A program made the position numbers and the translations under genes. From Physcomitrium patens (lineage: Eukaryota; Streptophyta; Bryopsida; Funariales; Funariaceae): a stretch of 64,000 nt of DNA. The notes beneath the pieces are model-generated. The model was not told where the DNA came from. It worked only from the letters and a program-made list of their open reading frames with translations, and did not search any database. Below, piece after piece: positions 12,651-25,700 of the stretch (its first letter is position 1; each line of letters starts with the position of its first letter). The DNA is taken from NCBI RefSeq assembly GCF_000002425.4, contig NC_037261.1:3223362-3287361 (forward strand). Reading direction: 5' to 3'.

Positions 12651-12788
12651 TTTTTTCTTCTGTTTAACGGATGGTTTGTTTCTTTGCTTTATTTCCAAAT
12701 TTTAAATGTAGAATAGTAGGTGATTTCTATTGTTGTTATGTGTAAATTTAACTGGGTTTCAAAATAATAATTGATTGTAGCTAGTTTT

Positions 12789-12792
<4 letters not shown>

Positions 12793-12819
<27 letters not shown>
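12793..12819. repeat. (TA)n microsatellite
   Basis: About 13 TA units. Confidence 0.99.
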
Positions 12820-13407
12820 GGATATAGTGTGATGAATTTATTAGGCAATAAATACATTACTCCACTTGTATGTGAATGTAAAACAAAAATGTAAATCTTA
12901 TGCAATAGTTAGTAGGGTGCCACCTTGAAGCATACCATATCATTTGAATAGAAATAGTTGCCAGAAATTAAGATTTTATTTAATTTCTTATTAGACTTGA
13001 ATTGCGAGAGACCTGTTTTTATTGCTAAATAAATTACTCATATATTTCTTGTGGGCAAGAAAGACAATTGGTCGTCAATAAAATTTTTTTAATAAAAAAT
13101 TCATATAAGTTTAAATTGATCATTTTTTGAATGTTAATGTGGTTGTAGAAAATTGATTCAAAGTTAGAAATCTTTTGAGTTTTTATTGCTGATAGAGAGG
13201 CTTAAATTTTATTCTAGTTTTGTAAGATATAATTTTTTTATAAAGCTTGAATGATACTATTTAAATTGTGTAATATCTAGTTAATGTTTCCAACCATAAG
13301 AAAAAATTACTTTACAAAAAAAATTCAACCATATTGTACTTTCTATTTTTTTTATATAGTTATTGATTTGATTTAACTTTGAGGGCAATTGAGAATCACA
13401 ATTATAT

Positions 13408-13408
13408 A

Positions 13409-13440
<32 letters not shown>

Positions 13441-13441
13441 A
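13408..13441. repeat. (TG)n(TA)n compound microsatellite
   Basis: Short TG run followed by about 11 TA units. Confidence 0.95.
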
Positions 13442-14625
13442 TTTAAATATTCAAGATATAATTAAACATATTTTAATGATAAAAAAATGAAAATTTTAAA
13501 GAATATGTGTCAGATTTCTTTAAACACCTTTTTACAAATAAAAAAATAATAAACATATAAAATCATTCAAATAATGTAAAAAAATTGACATGTTCTAAAA
13601 AAATTGATTAAATTAAAACATTTTTACTTTTATTGTATTGTCAAAAGTCATAAAATCATTGTTTAGCTATGCTCAAGATAACAACATTAATAAAAGTACA
13701 TTTTAGAAATGCTTTAAGACAAAATACATTGAATTCCTAAAAAGAAATTAGTACAACAAGAATTAAAAGTTATGAATGTCGTTCTTGTTTATTCATGTAT
13801 TAGAAAAATATATTATTTAAATACTATAATTGGCACTGAGAGTACTATTTAATATAAATTATGTAATATTTGAAACAATGATTTAGAGTAGTTTTTAAAA
13901 TAATAATATTTTATTTTTATAAATACTATTTATGGTTATAAATTCTAAAATTTAACGGAAAAAAGAAATTTTAGATTCATAACATATTAGATTAAAAAAA
14001 TAATAAATTTAAAATTTTAATGCAACATTATAAATCTTGGTGCGATAAAACACTCATGATGTGACTATTAAATATTTGTATCTGTAAAAATAACTACAAA
14101 ATGAAAGAAGTAAAAAATAGAATAATGAATATTACGTCTTGTCTATTGAGTATTTTTATACCTTCAAAGATAAATAAAAATCAAATTATTATTGTGACCT
14201 AGAAAATTGGTATGCTTTTCATATAACTACAATAAATCCTTATGAAAATTAGAATCATCTTTGTTTCAATTAAAAAAACTTCAAAAATTATCAAATACAA
14301 AAAGAATCATATTGGTCCAATATAACTTTTGCGAAATATTCAAAAAAAAATTTATTTGAAAAAAGACAAGAAATACAAAAAAAGAACTACCATCTTCTAA
14401 TAGCAGCTAAAAAATGTAAAACTGTACATTTAGAAGACAATTATGAATACATTTTAGATGGAATACTTAACAATACACAAACTATTAAAAATACTTATAT
14501 ATGAAATTATTAAATAAAAAATTAAACTTAAAATTATTTTATTGATATATTTTGTGAAATTAATATTATAAATGCACTAAATTAAAAAAGAAAAGAACAA
14601 AAATATAATAATTTAAAAATAAATG

Positions 14626-14628
<3 letters not shown>

Positions 14629-14661
<33 letters not shown>
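14629..14661. repeat. (TA)n microsatellite
   Basis: About 16 TA units. Confidence 0.99.
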
Positions 14662-14663
<2 letters not shown>

Positions 14664-14976
14664 AAATTTATGGCTTAAATAATATATTTTTTAAAATTAT
14701 TTTAATTGATAATTTTATTCAATAGAATTTAATATTAATTAGATAAAAATATTTAGATCTAACTTATGATAAAAAATATAAGTTTATTTAATTTTTAAAA
14801 ATGTTGATTTTTTTCAGTGCATGTTTATTCAAATTTATGTCATATATATTTCTATAATACCTAATTATAATTATTAAAATAAAATATTTATAATTTTATT
14901 TATAATTTAGATTTAGAACTAATAAGACAGTACAAGAAAGGCATCAATAAAACTATGACCAGCTTAAATGTGCTCT

Positions 14977-15000
14977 TATATATATATATATATATATATA
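14977..15000. repeat. (TA)n microsatellite
   Basis: About 12 TA units. Confidence 0.99.
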
Positions 15001-15329
15001 CCTTTATTGATGATTTTTTCATTTAAACTTTTTAAAAATTAATAATTTTATAAAAAAAAAAATAATGTATAATGTGATGTGTGGAATTATTTACTTTTCA
15101 TGTGGACTTAGATTGGTATAATTAGTCTTTAAAACTTATGTAATGTTTTCTCAAAATTAAAAAGAATTAAAAGATTTTTTTTAAAGATGTGTGTATACTA
15201 TTTTTTTTGTCTATAAATGGTATTTAAATTTAAAAATAGCTCAATAAATATTATTGGTTTTGGTGCAACTTATACATCACTTATGTTTTAGTTGAAAAAT
15301 TTATGTCTATATTGTAAAGAGAATTTAGA

Positions 15330-15334
<5 letters not shown>

Positions 15335-15362
<28 letters not shown>
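15335..15362. repeat. T homopolymer
   Basis: About 28 consecutive T bases. Confidence 0.99.
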
Positions 15363-15366
<4 letters not shown>

Positions 15367-15640
15367 AGTCTTGTTATAATTTTATGTGCAACCAATCTCA
15401 AATTCAATGGTTTTAGAATCCTTGTGGCAATAATCAATAATATAATTGTCATAAAACTTTATTTTTATAAATTAGAATTTAAAATTTAAAATTTATATTA
15501 CTTCTTCGATAATATAAAATTTAAATTTGAAACTTTATATTTCATCTTTGAAAACTTGTCAATGATGAATAATCTTTTAATAATATTTTTTGAATTAATT
15601 TATCATTTATCAGTTTAAAAAATGATTTATGAAATAATAT

Positions 15641-15663
15641 GTACACACACACACACACATATA

Positions 15664-15705
<42 letters not shown>
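15641..15705. repeat. (CA)n(TA)n compound microsatellite
   Basis: About eight CA units followed by some 20 TA units with one interruption. It is the longest TA tract left of the genes. Confidence 0.98.
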
Positions 15706-15708
<3 letters not shown>

Positions 15709-16929
15709 TTTATATGATTTAATATTATTTCTAAAATAAGAATAATTAGATAAGTAAATTAAATATAAGGGATTGTGGTGTGAATATTGGTTTTTTTTTA
15801 AAAAGAATAGAAAACTTTATCATCACCATTAGGCAGCAACAATGAGCTCCAACCTATGGGACTGTGCTTCAACCTAGTGTTCTTGACTTAAAGTTTGCAA
15901 TTGGATGCAAGGGAAACAAACAATGATGATGCAAGATAGTAAGAGAAAATATAGGTTGATTTAAGATTTATCTAAATTTATCTATTTGCTTCATAATTGT
16001 CATTTTGATAGTCTAAGTAATGCATGTAATGATATACTAAAAGTGAAAATGTTTAAAATCTTTTATATCTATTTCTAGTTCTATTTTTAAAAGTACTTTC
16101 AATAAGTGTTTATTTAAGCATAACCAAAGACATTTATAATTTGGTTTTTTTAATAATTTTTTTTATTACTATATTATTTATTTTTGCTATTTCAACTATC
16201 ATAAGTTTTTTTAATGATAATTTATAAATCTTATTTGTGGAAGTTGTTAAAATTATATTGAAGATAAAGATAATCTACAATGTCAAAATTAAGAGATATT
16301 CTATTAAATTGCAACTAAGAAGCTTTCTTAATAAGCAAACTATTAATAATTTTAATTGATTTTATATAAAGAGCATTAAAACCTATTGTGAAATAATTGA
16401 CTATATTCAAACCTATTGTGAAATTTTGATTTTAAGTTAAAAATATAAAAGACTCACAAGCCAAATAATATACAAGTTTTCATAAAATAGTTACAAAAAT
16501 GAATAGGGCGTAATAATAACTTTTATTTATAGCTTATATGATCATATTTGTGTTGTCCAAGTCTTTTTGTGTTTTTCTTTTTTTTAAGTCTTGGATTTAT
16601 TAGAGAACAAATAATAATAACTATACTGATAATACCAACATTTCAAAGCTTAGATTTTATATATTTCTACCTAGATTTTATATGTTTCTATTAGCTCATT
16701 CATGTAAATAATCAATTCAATATCTATCTATCATCATAAATATGTAATTTCAATGAACTAAATTTGAGAATTATTCAAATTTACCAATCTTCTAATTTCT
16801 ACGTCCTTCAGCTTATGACTATTAAATTGCATACATTTGATTCGCATAAATTCGCAAATGATATAGATAATATTCACACTGCTATGTAATCAAACTTTAG
16901 ATATAACTGAATTGAGCTTCTAAACATGA

Positions 16930-17635
16930 TATAAATGGAGCTGAAAGCAAGATGATGGATAGTAATGTTCCCAGTAACTTTGAGAGAATCTGAATCTTTT
17001 CAGTCCATCATATTAATTCCATCTGCTCATGAAAATTAACAATTGGATATTTTAAATCTCAGAATCTAAGTCATTCCATGTACTGTCTACTGATGATAAT
17101 GTAATCCATACGTTGGAGAACTATTCAACACTAAGGGAAAGATAATAATTTCATAACAAGACTTTCTCAGTACACGACTGGAATGAACTTGTCTACAATG
17201 TAACCTCCTATTGTTACCTTCAGTCTAGTGTACAACCTCATTACCCAGAGCCTGGGACGGGTAAAGTGGACATGTACACAAAAAGGAAAAAATGGTGTGA
17301 AGCCAATATACAGAGGGCATCTTAATACAGTGTAACTCCCTAGTTGTGTAGGAAGATAACCTGCATCGATGGCTAATTCATCCATTAGTTTGCAGCATGC
17401 TACCTTCCCTTGCAAACCACCGTTTCCAAAAGAACAAATGAAAAGGGATTTTACACATTTTCCTACCAGGACTACTTATTTTTCTCCTCCCAATAGTCCA
17501 TGGATGCTACTGCATGTCTCCTTGCTGCATATACGGAAGCAAGATCTGTTAATATTACCCACTGCAACTCCTCCAAGATCTACAAGGCATAATAATACTA
17601 CGCAATTTCTCATAGTCTCTGTTCAGAATCTCTGC
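16930..17635 (-). other. Region downstream of NF-YC, probable 3' UTR
   Basis: Base composition stays balanced for about 700 bp past the NF-YC stop codon and turns very AT-rich further left. Short open frames here on both strands have no recognisable motif. I read it as 3' UTR plus flank. The polyadenylation site is not evident. Confidence 0.35.
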
Positions 17636-20157
17636 TTAGTTAACAGTAGTTGAACGCATCTGCATCTCAAGAATAGGCAATACCTGATTCGCTGCATACA
17701 GTGATGGCTGATTAGAAGGCATTGTAGACTGTACCACCATCACATCCTGCACACAAGACATCAAAATTTTACTTTTGCAACAAAACAAACTCTAGAGATG
17801 TACACAAGCAAAATCAGACTCACTGGCTTAGGGGTGAACGCTGAAGACTCACCGAAACTAAAAACCTGACTGCTGTGATAGATAAGCAGGAGAGCATGCT
17901 CACGCAGAGAAGAACCTTTTCTCAATAGTTTCTCTTTCCAGGAATGCAAGATACGTGTTGAAATAACCAAGCCAATTCCAATTTCGGTCGCTGTTTGAGT
18001 ACAACAAGAGAAACACTTTTTGCTATATTCTCTACTTTCCAGCACAAACCAATAAATACTTACAGGAGCCCCCATAGGATAATGCACGGATTGTGGTGGC
18101 ATTGAAGGGTAAAACATGCCTCCATACTGAACCTGCTCCCCTCCACCTCCAGACCAAGGTACTGCTGTCTCCTCTTCCTGAGAGCAATGACCATTTCATA
18201 TCAATGACGCGTTCACATAACAAGGCAGAGACTCTCAAGGAGAAGTAAAAGACTTTAAGGTGACTCAAAAGTCACTTTCTGAAGCAGCCGTCTCAATGGT
18301 GTCAACTGATATAAAACTCCTGTTGTTCCATAAGTTGACACTCAAATTCTATAATGGTACATTTAGGTACTATACAATAATGCTGTTTTACACTTATTTT
18401 CTTTCCTTCTCAAGCAGTACAACACTTTTTCCAGCATGACTATGATCTCCAAACCTGAAGGTAAGGTCTAGCTAAATGGCACTCTGTGCTACCAAATTAT
18501 TTATAAAACCATCCCTACCAATTCGCACCCTTGCGCAATCCAAGAATATTCTTCGTTCTTAGAATCGCATGTACGATATGGAACCCCAGATAAAGGCCCA
18601 ACCAATACACAACAAGTCAACCCCAGACTAAAAGATTTTGAGAACGATGGATGATCATAACCCCTCTGAGATTTTTGAAACATACCTTGAGCTCATCGCG
18701 AGGAACAATATCCACGAGAAAATCAAAGATATCACCCCTGGTTATGGCTCCAGCGATATCATTTCTCTGTAGTGTACGCCTCTTATTCTCTTCTGTGTGA
18801 ATCCATGACCGCAAAGTCAACTCTAAAATAAACATCTCACATGCCTTCGCGAACAGAACTGGAGCCTCAGCTGCAATCATCTGCCAAAGAACAGACATAG
18901 GAATCTTGTGTCACAATGATATAGTATATGATTCGGATCCCCAGCTCCGAAACAATTATTTAAGTCGCAGTAACAGCGGAATCAAATTATGCATTTAGGA
19001 GCGATTATGCTTTACGAGAAGATCTGCACTTACAAAATACACAAACTAGAGTCCGCTGGTGATAACCTACAAATGGGGGTCTGAAAAATGTTGTTCGTGT
19101 ACTCATGCTACTACTTCATCGAACCAATTCAATACCCTACTGCCAAAATATTGCCGACGCAACAACACTGGAGTTTCTTCACAGAAGTTTACGGTTCTAG
19201 TAGTTTTCAGCTTAACATTTTCTTCGTCCAAGAGGTATTCAATACTTTATCTAACACATGAGGAGTAGGGAACCGAAATTCTCACCTTCACATCTTCATC
19301 TGACTTCATAATTTTCTTGATGCGTGCTAACGGCAGCTGGTGGTTCTTGAATTCTGTCCACAAAGGAGCCTCCGTTGTTAGTTGCCGAGAGCGTATTTAC
19401 AAATTGAACATGCGTAAGTTTACTGCTTTAATCCTTATATAATAGTGCACTGCAACCTTACAGGATTGAACACTTCGGACAACAGTGAGAGGCATATTAC
19501 TTGAGGGACAGCATTCTAGTGAAACCATGATGCGAAAAACTCGTAGACTAGACGAATGAACGCCTGGCTCAGGTCAGGTACAGCCCTCATAGTTTTGCAA
19601 TGATTAGTTAGCACTCTGCATGTGCGAGGACTTGAACTTTTGAAGTTCCACACCTAAACAGTTCACTACTCTGAAAATTTGTTTGAATTGAATGCCAATA
19701 CTTTGAGCATAGTTTAAAAGCACTTTACGAATACATTCATCGCGTGTTTTTCTGACACGAACATTTCTTACGACTCTGCGTCAACATGTAAACCAATCGA
19801 ACAATAACCGATGCATATAACAATTGAAACAGTTAGAATAAGTATCTCACACCTAGCACCATTCTTCAGGACTGTACTTTCCATCCATCATGTGCGCCGA
19901 TCCATTATCAAAGTTTCTTACTGCGTTAGGAGTTACTATAACGAATCCCCTATAAGAACTTATCCACTTGGCTGAGTCTTTATCCAGGTTCCACAGACGA
20001 GCTAGGGAATATCAAGGACGTTCTTATAGAACAACTGGTTACAGAGTGTCTCAAAATTTACACGATTTACAGGTCAAGGTGCACATAGATAAGTCGGGAA
20101 AAATGAAGAACCTGTAAGATGTGTCATGAGCAGCTCCGACTTGCTGGATTTCTCTGG

Positions 20158-20189
<32 letters not shown>

Positions 20190-20844
20190 GTCTTATGAAA
20201 TGAGAAGCCAATTCAAAACCGAACACTCTTGTTAAAAATAACAATCAGAATCACCCGAGACGACGAGAGGCAAGCCTAAAGCGGCACATGTTCATATGTA
20301 CTCACGAAGGAAAGAATGGTTTCTGCACCATTTAACTGCTCCATTTCTTGGTTTTGCTGCTGCCAAAACATCTGCAGCTGTTGGTGCTGCATGTGCGAGT
20401 TCATCTGTCCTTGCCCTTGCATCTACACACAAAACCACCCACACACATACACACACACAGCGAGAGAGTTGTGCACTAGTCAGCAACCTCCTAAATTCTC
20501 AACTCAACCTCAAATCGCCTCACCAGCACCTCCACCTCCTCTAAACCAAAACGCAACCATCACAGTTATGATTCATAATTCCAGAAATCCAAAAAACTGA
20601 AAAAAACTCTAGAAATGCATTAAATCCTGCATGACTAGGCCAAAATCACTAGTCACGCCTCCTGTGAGAGAGAGATACAACCATGAACCAAATGACGGAC
20701 TCATCATCTCCTCCCCTCCTGCAATGACGCGCTCACCTGGTGCTTCCCTTGCTGGAAACTCTGCTGCGCCGTAGTAGTAGCTCCGGCGCTGGATTGTGGT
20801 TTAGCAGAGGAAAGAGACGCAAGTCCATGCTGGTTCGACGCCAT
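17636..20844 (-). CDS. NF-YC: NF-YC: nuclear factor Y subunit C (histone-fold CCAAT-binding factor)
   Basis: This gene encodes the C subunit of the NF-Y trimer, which pairs with NF-YB through a histone fold and, with NF-YA, binds CCAAT boxes in the nucleus. Six coding exons join in frame: 20844-20737, 20422-20329, 19353-19286, 18880-18686, 18177-18064 and 17746-17636. All introns are GT-AG, and the product is 229 aa. Residues 1-67 are Gln-rich and include the family motif QLQMFW (about 51-56). The histone fold spans about 70-152, with [19 protein letters not shown] at 71-89, the [12 protein letters not shown] helix and [12 protein letters not shown] at its end. The C-terminal part is a Pro/Gln/Met-rich tail, as in plant homologues. 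The exon 2 donor was set inside a longer open frame because only that donor restores the conserved frame into exon 3. The start MASNQH is chosen because upstream sequence matches no family member. The frame is open further 5', so a longer N-terminus is possible but less likely. The family call is seen directly from the motifs. Confidence 0.95.
20158..20188. repeat. A homopolymer in NF-YC intron 2
   Basis: 31 A bases on the plus strand, a T tract in the transcript. It lies well away from the acceptor used for exon 3. Confidence 0.99.
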
Positions 20845-21150
20845 CGCTACTGCTGCTGCCAAGCTCTCTCTCCACACCTCTGCACCAGCGAACTCCCGGT
20901 TGAATGAGCCCGCGAGTGCCCGCATGGCCATGGCCCCATGCATGCTGGAGCTATGTGACCATGCAGCCATACCACCGCCATTGGAACCACCATACGTGTC
21001 GGCATCTTGATGCGCGCGAAGGCGATGAGCCCTACAAAAGACAGTTCTGTGGAGAACTCTGCTGCTGACACATGGCGACCTCTCATTGGCCCACCTTTCG
21101 GGTTTAACTTGCCCCCGCTGGAACTTACCCCGCGGTAGATTCATGGTACT
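20845..21150 (-). promoter_or_regulatory. NF-YC 5' leader with a possible intron and upstream ORF
   Basis: This stretch is GC-rich, unlike the AT-rich DNA beyond 21160, and looks like the transcribed leader. An ATG lies at 21144. A strong donor (GGG/GTAAGT, intron from about 21127) and a pyrimidine-rich acceptor (TTTTGTAG, near 21032) would remove about 96 bp. If spliced that way, the ATG at 21144 reads into a short ORF that stops at 20847-20849, two bases before the NF-YC start. If unspliced, the same ATG is in frame with NF-YC and would add 100 residues with no family resemblance. Which form is used cannot be told from sequence alone. Confidence 0.4.
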
Positions 21151-21159
21151 TTTTTACTT

Positions 21160-22793
21160 TCACTTTTTTGGTGCGCGTTAATTCGAATCTGGTGTCATCA
21201 CAATTGTTGTGAGTTTTTAAAATTTGCATTGATGAAAGAGTGTATTGGAAATTTTCATGCTTTAATATTCATGTGTATGGTTTTGAATTCTCCAATACAT
21301 AAAATATTGACAACATTATTTTATTTTTTTCAATTTGTAAATTTTATTGGAATTTTTACACATTCTGTTTTTTTAAAATTTTATTTCCGAAATTAATTTA
21401 GTTTTTTTTTCTCATAACATGAATTTATTTGTCTTCTTCGTTGCTGATTTTAAAATAAAAATTTATTAATTTATTTCATGAAAATTTATAATAATATCTT
21501 TATTTTTAAATATTTAAATAACTTATTCCCTAGAAGTAACATGAATAAAATCAAACTAACAAAAATGCATATTTTCTTGCAAGTTGATATATCTAAGCAA
21601 GCTACAAGTTGATGCTAGATTAGATTTTCATTAGGTTTTGTTATTTTGCAAGTTGTGCACTCCTAGCATAGCACTACTTTTTTGTTTGAAAAACATGTTG
21701 TGTTGGATATCCTTATGTTTTAGTAGAAAAACAGCACATAGTTTCAAAAGAGTAAATTATCTAGTCGAAAAATTTGCAATGATATATTTTTGTAACAATA
21801 TAACATAGTAAAAGTAGTGGTTGTTAATATAAGTAGTTAAATATGGTCATAATTGAAAACACATTATATATGCTTATTTTTGACATACCTTTCAATAGAA
21901 GAATTGTAAGAATAATAAGTTTTGTCTTTCCACCTCACAAGGACTTTGTAGCAAGAATGTCCAATAAGTGCAAAATGACAACTTAATATTGCTCTAATGT
22001 GTTTCTTTTTGCAAGTATGGATTCCAATGTTTAAATAATTTGTCTACTTACATATTAATATGTTTTTACTTAAACTTGTGAATTTTTCTTTTGTTTGGTA
22101 GAAAATTCATAACTGAACACCTCATCACACATTAGATAAAAGTTTATCATGTAAAATTTTATAAATCTAGTACATAAATGTGATTGTGGATTTAAAAAAA
22201 TATGATAACATTACATGATGAATCTTGTATTGTGACAATCTTATATTGTATTGTGCAAAAACTCAAATTAAATTAGTTTGAGAAACACAAGTGGAAGAAA
22301 AAGAAATTATTATATATTTATTAAATTGGCATAAAACATCTGATTATGAGAAAACGACACAGTTGACTTTAATATTACCATTGCCATTGGAAGGTGCTCA
22401 CTAAGGCGATTCATGAGTTGGTCTACACAAGACGAACCAATTCCATTCTATTTCCAGTTTGTTCTAATTTAAAATTATATATGATTATAACGAAAATGAC
22501 TTTGGTTAATACAATTAAGAGCTGTACAAGTTTTTGTTTAAGGAATCAAATTACTTCTGTATTAACTACTTGAAGCTTTAGTATTTAATCAACAAAACCT
22601 AGATTTTAATACACTGCAAAATAACTTTTTTTGAATTTGACTTTTATAGTGCACACAAACCAAAGAAGATACATGATGTTATACATAGCTTGTTAAATGG
22701 TTTGCTTACTAGACCAATAAATAGCAACCAAGCCTTTATATATTTACATACATTCTGTTGGGCAAGACGAAAAAATAAGGATTTATTAATGAT
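21160..22793. other. AT-rich spacer between NF-YC and threonine deaminase
   Basis: The spacer is AT-rich and has no open frame with recognisable content. It should hold the upstream promoter of NF-YC (right to left) and the end of the threonine deaminase transcript. An AATAAA-like hexamer on the minus strand (22782-22787) lies only seven bases after the threonine deaminase stop, so it may or may not be the one used. Confidence 0.4.
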
Positions 22794-25700
22794 TCATCGC
22801 AGTATCAATTGGAATGCCTCATTGTTGCGCTCATCTTGGAATTCGTAGCCTAGTGCATTAGCACGATCAATAAACGCCTGCTCATCTTCCTTGGTTATCT
22901 GTAAGGCAACAAGTACATTGGCACCCATCTCACCCTGCATAATAAACAATACAGTACAAAGGTCCTTCAGTCCATGAGCATGACAAGTAATACTTTATAC
23001 ACTAATCTACCGCCTCAAAGCATTATGGGTACAAGTGAAAACATATTACAACTATCCAGGGCTCACGGAAAAATTTGAAAGAAGACCCTGCCTAATGCTA
23101 TCCACCAACACTACCAGCACCATGCTAATATAATAATGACCAAATACTGTAGAGCATATGAAATACCTGTGAGCGGTAGTGGAAAAGTGTAATATTCCAG
23201 CTTGGTGAAAAAGCGTCAAGAAATTTCATGAGTGCACCTTGTCGCTCGGGAAACACAAACCGATAGAGAAGCTCATGCTGTACATGTGCACGTCCTCCCA
23301 TCTGCATATATACTCGTATATCATTAACAAGGACGTGGAATGAACCCAAATTCATAAAACAAGCACCTGAAATTAAGCACCAAAAGACCTTGACAAATAT
23401 TACAACAATCGCTGGAACGTATTTAACAATGCAACAGAAATCTTGAACACAAAAAATCAGCGCGAAAGATGAGGGTGGCACCAGATGCCGCAGATGATCT
23501 TTAGCAAGATCATTGTTCGTCAAGTCCATAGTGCGCATATTGGCACCTTCCATACGCTCCTTCAAGGCCGAGAGCTCCTCTTCTTTATGAAGACCCACAC
23601 TGCGCAACGTTTCTTCCATCAGAATCCTCAGATAAAATACCTTCAAATCAGCGCGTGACATATAAAACTAGATTACTACGATTTCTAAAAATAAATCTAC
23701 AGGATCATCTAATTCAATATAAGCCAAGATTCCAAGGGAACACTGATAGGTAAAGGCGAAACTTCATTACTTGTTGCACAAAATACGACACTCAATTCGT
23801 GTCAATGTAAAATGATTTGCTTTGAGGGCACATACCTGTACAAAACAAGAGCTTCTTGGTCGGTGGTGTAACGATATTTGAATTCTGTGATATCGACGGA
23901 TCCAACCTGAAGCCACATGAGCTCATGTTATCCATGTATCACACTTTCACAAGGCACACATCATTGCACTAAAATAAGTACCGCTTGTAAGATACGATAA
24001 CAAGTATTCGGGATGTACCATCTGTTGAAACTTCTTGAATGAACCTGGCTCTTCAGGCATGAAAGTTGCAAGAACAGCTTCTTTGCGCGCACCGACGTCA
24101 GCCAACTCTGTCACCACTCGGAGACGATCAAAATTCATATTAGCCCCACTTGTGATAGCAACCACAGACTCATCCTTGATACCATAATACTGACAATAGG
24201 CTTTTGCTCCAGCAAGAGATAAAGCTCCAGCGGGCTCCAAGATGCTTCTGGTTTCCTCGAACATATCCTGCGTCGAGTAAAAAAAGTATACATGTAACCA
24301 AGAAATGGATCACAGAGAAAAAGGGGGAACAACAAATCGCACAAAAAATATAATAATAATAAATAAAAAAAGGATCATATAAATGCATATCAACAACCAT
24401 AGATAGTGTCCCACCTTGATAGCAGCACAAATGGAGTCACGGCTGACTAACACCACACCATCTAAGAGATTCCGAGAAAGTCGAAATGTTTCTTCCCCAA
24501 CCATTTTCACTGCAACTCCGTCAGCAAAGCCCCCAACTTGATCCAGGACAACACGTTTACCATGGTAAAGTGACAAAGCCATTGCATTGGCATCAGCAGG
24601 CTCCACACCAATAATCTTCACCTGTGAAACAATAATTATGCACAAAAGTGACACTCTCGAAAGCAAAATCTTTAAACTACACTTAGATAAACAAAACTGA
24701 TTCACCTAAAGAGCTATTATACAGCAACATCGACAGCGAACCATCAGCATTTTTCGGAGTGGATTGACTTAATACTAAATTCACACAACATTTGTTCATC
24801 CAAAACACAACCTCATTACTTAAAATACCCATTAAATAAACTCATGAGTGTAATCACAAACATCAAAATGTTCTACCGAAAACCTCACCTCCGGGCGAAC
24901 TTGCTTCATATATGCAGCGATGCCTGCAATAAGTCCGCCACCACCAACAGGAACAAAAACTGCATGCAGAGGGCCCGGGTGTTGACGCACAATCTCCATG
25001 CCTACCGTACCTTGACCTGCTATGACTTCAGGGTCGTCGAATGGAGGAATGAATATACGGCCTTCATCTAAACTACGCTGCTTGGCATAAGCTTGTGTTT
25101 CATCATAAGAATCTCCAACTAGAACAACCGTCGCTCCTAACCTCTTAACCGATTTCCACTGCAAGTCGCGAATTATGTGTAAGAGTTAGACTCGTATTCA
25201 TCAAGGCTTCTCACAATTTGTAAACTATATTGCAAGGCATATACAAAAGTTTGAAGTTGTGAGACGTTCCGAGAAAAAAAGTTAAACGTAGAATAAACTC
25301 ATTTGTTTTGACAGTATAGCTCCTCCCATGTGAAGCAAGACTCGAGGTAATAGTTCACACAATTCAAGTAGCGAATGCAAAGTGCATCTGTGGATTACTT
25401 CAAACATTCTATTGGCAAGGTTAGACAATTACAAAAAGACAAAACCTTCCGCGACGCTAACCTTGATTTCTGGGGTGGTGACTGGCATAGCTATTACAGC
25501 ATCGCAATTCAACCTACGTGCAGATAGGGCAACCCCTTGAGCATGGTTTCCTGCTGACGAACAAATCACTCCCTTCTTCAATTGTTCTCTGGGAAGCTTG
25601 GCCATCATGTTGTACGCGCCGCGCAGCTTGAAAGAAAAAACCTGCGGCCAGCAAACCTTCCATGTAAGGGTTGGAAAATCGTATGTTATTTAACGTCAAA

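Larger units (their letters stand above)
12651..16929. other. Very AT-rich intergenic DNA with microsatellites
   Basis: About 4.3 kb with no open frame of note and no repeat shared with other parts of the window. It contains five or six TA tracts and one T tract, listed separately. Confidence 0.55.

Noticed and set aside
17369-17653. A 94-codon plus-strand open frame
   Set aside because: It overlaps the end of NF-YC antisense and has no motif.
20115-20160. A short extra exon in NF-YC intron 2 flanked by AG and GT
   Set aside because: It meets a stop in the frame required and is absent from the family. The AG follows a homopolymer that resembles a pyrimidine tract by chance.
20290-20328. Continuation of NF-YC exon 2 past 20329 to a donor near 20305
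   Set aside because: It is open and has a donor, but splicing there breaks the reading frame into the conserved [13 protein letters not shown] segment. The donor after 20329 keeps it.
20844-21144. N-terminal extension of NF-YC starting at 21144
   Set aside because: It is open in frame but unlike any NF-YC. A good leader intron would remove part of it, so the start at 20844 is preferred.
23950-24018. Read-through past the end of threonine deaminase exon 5
   Set aside because: The open frame continues for some codons, but the donor after 24019 restores the conserved join to exon 6 (VGSVDITEF).
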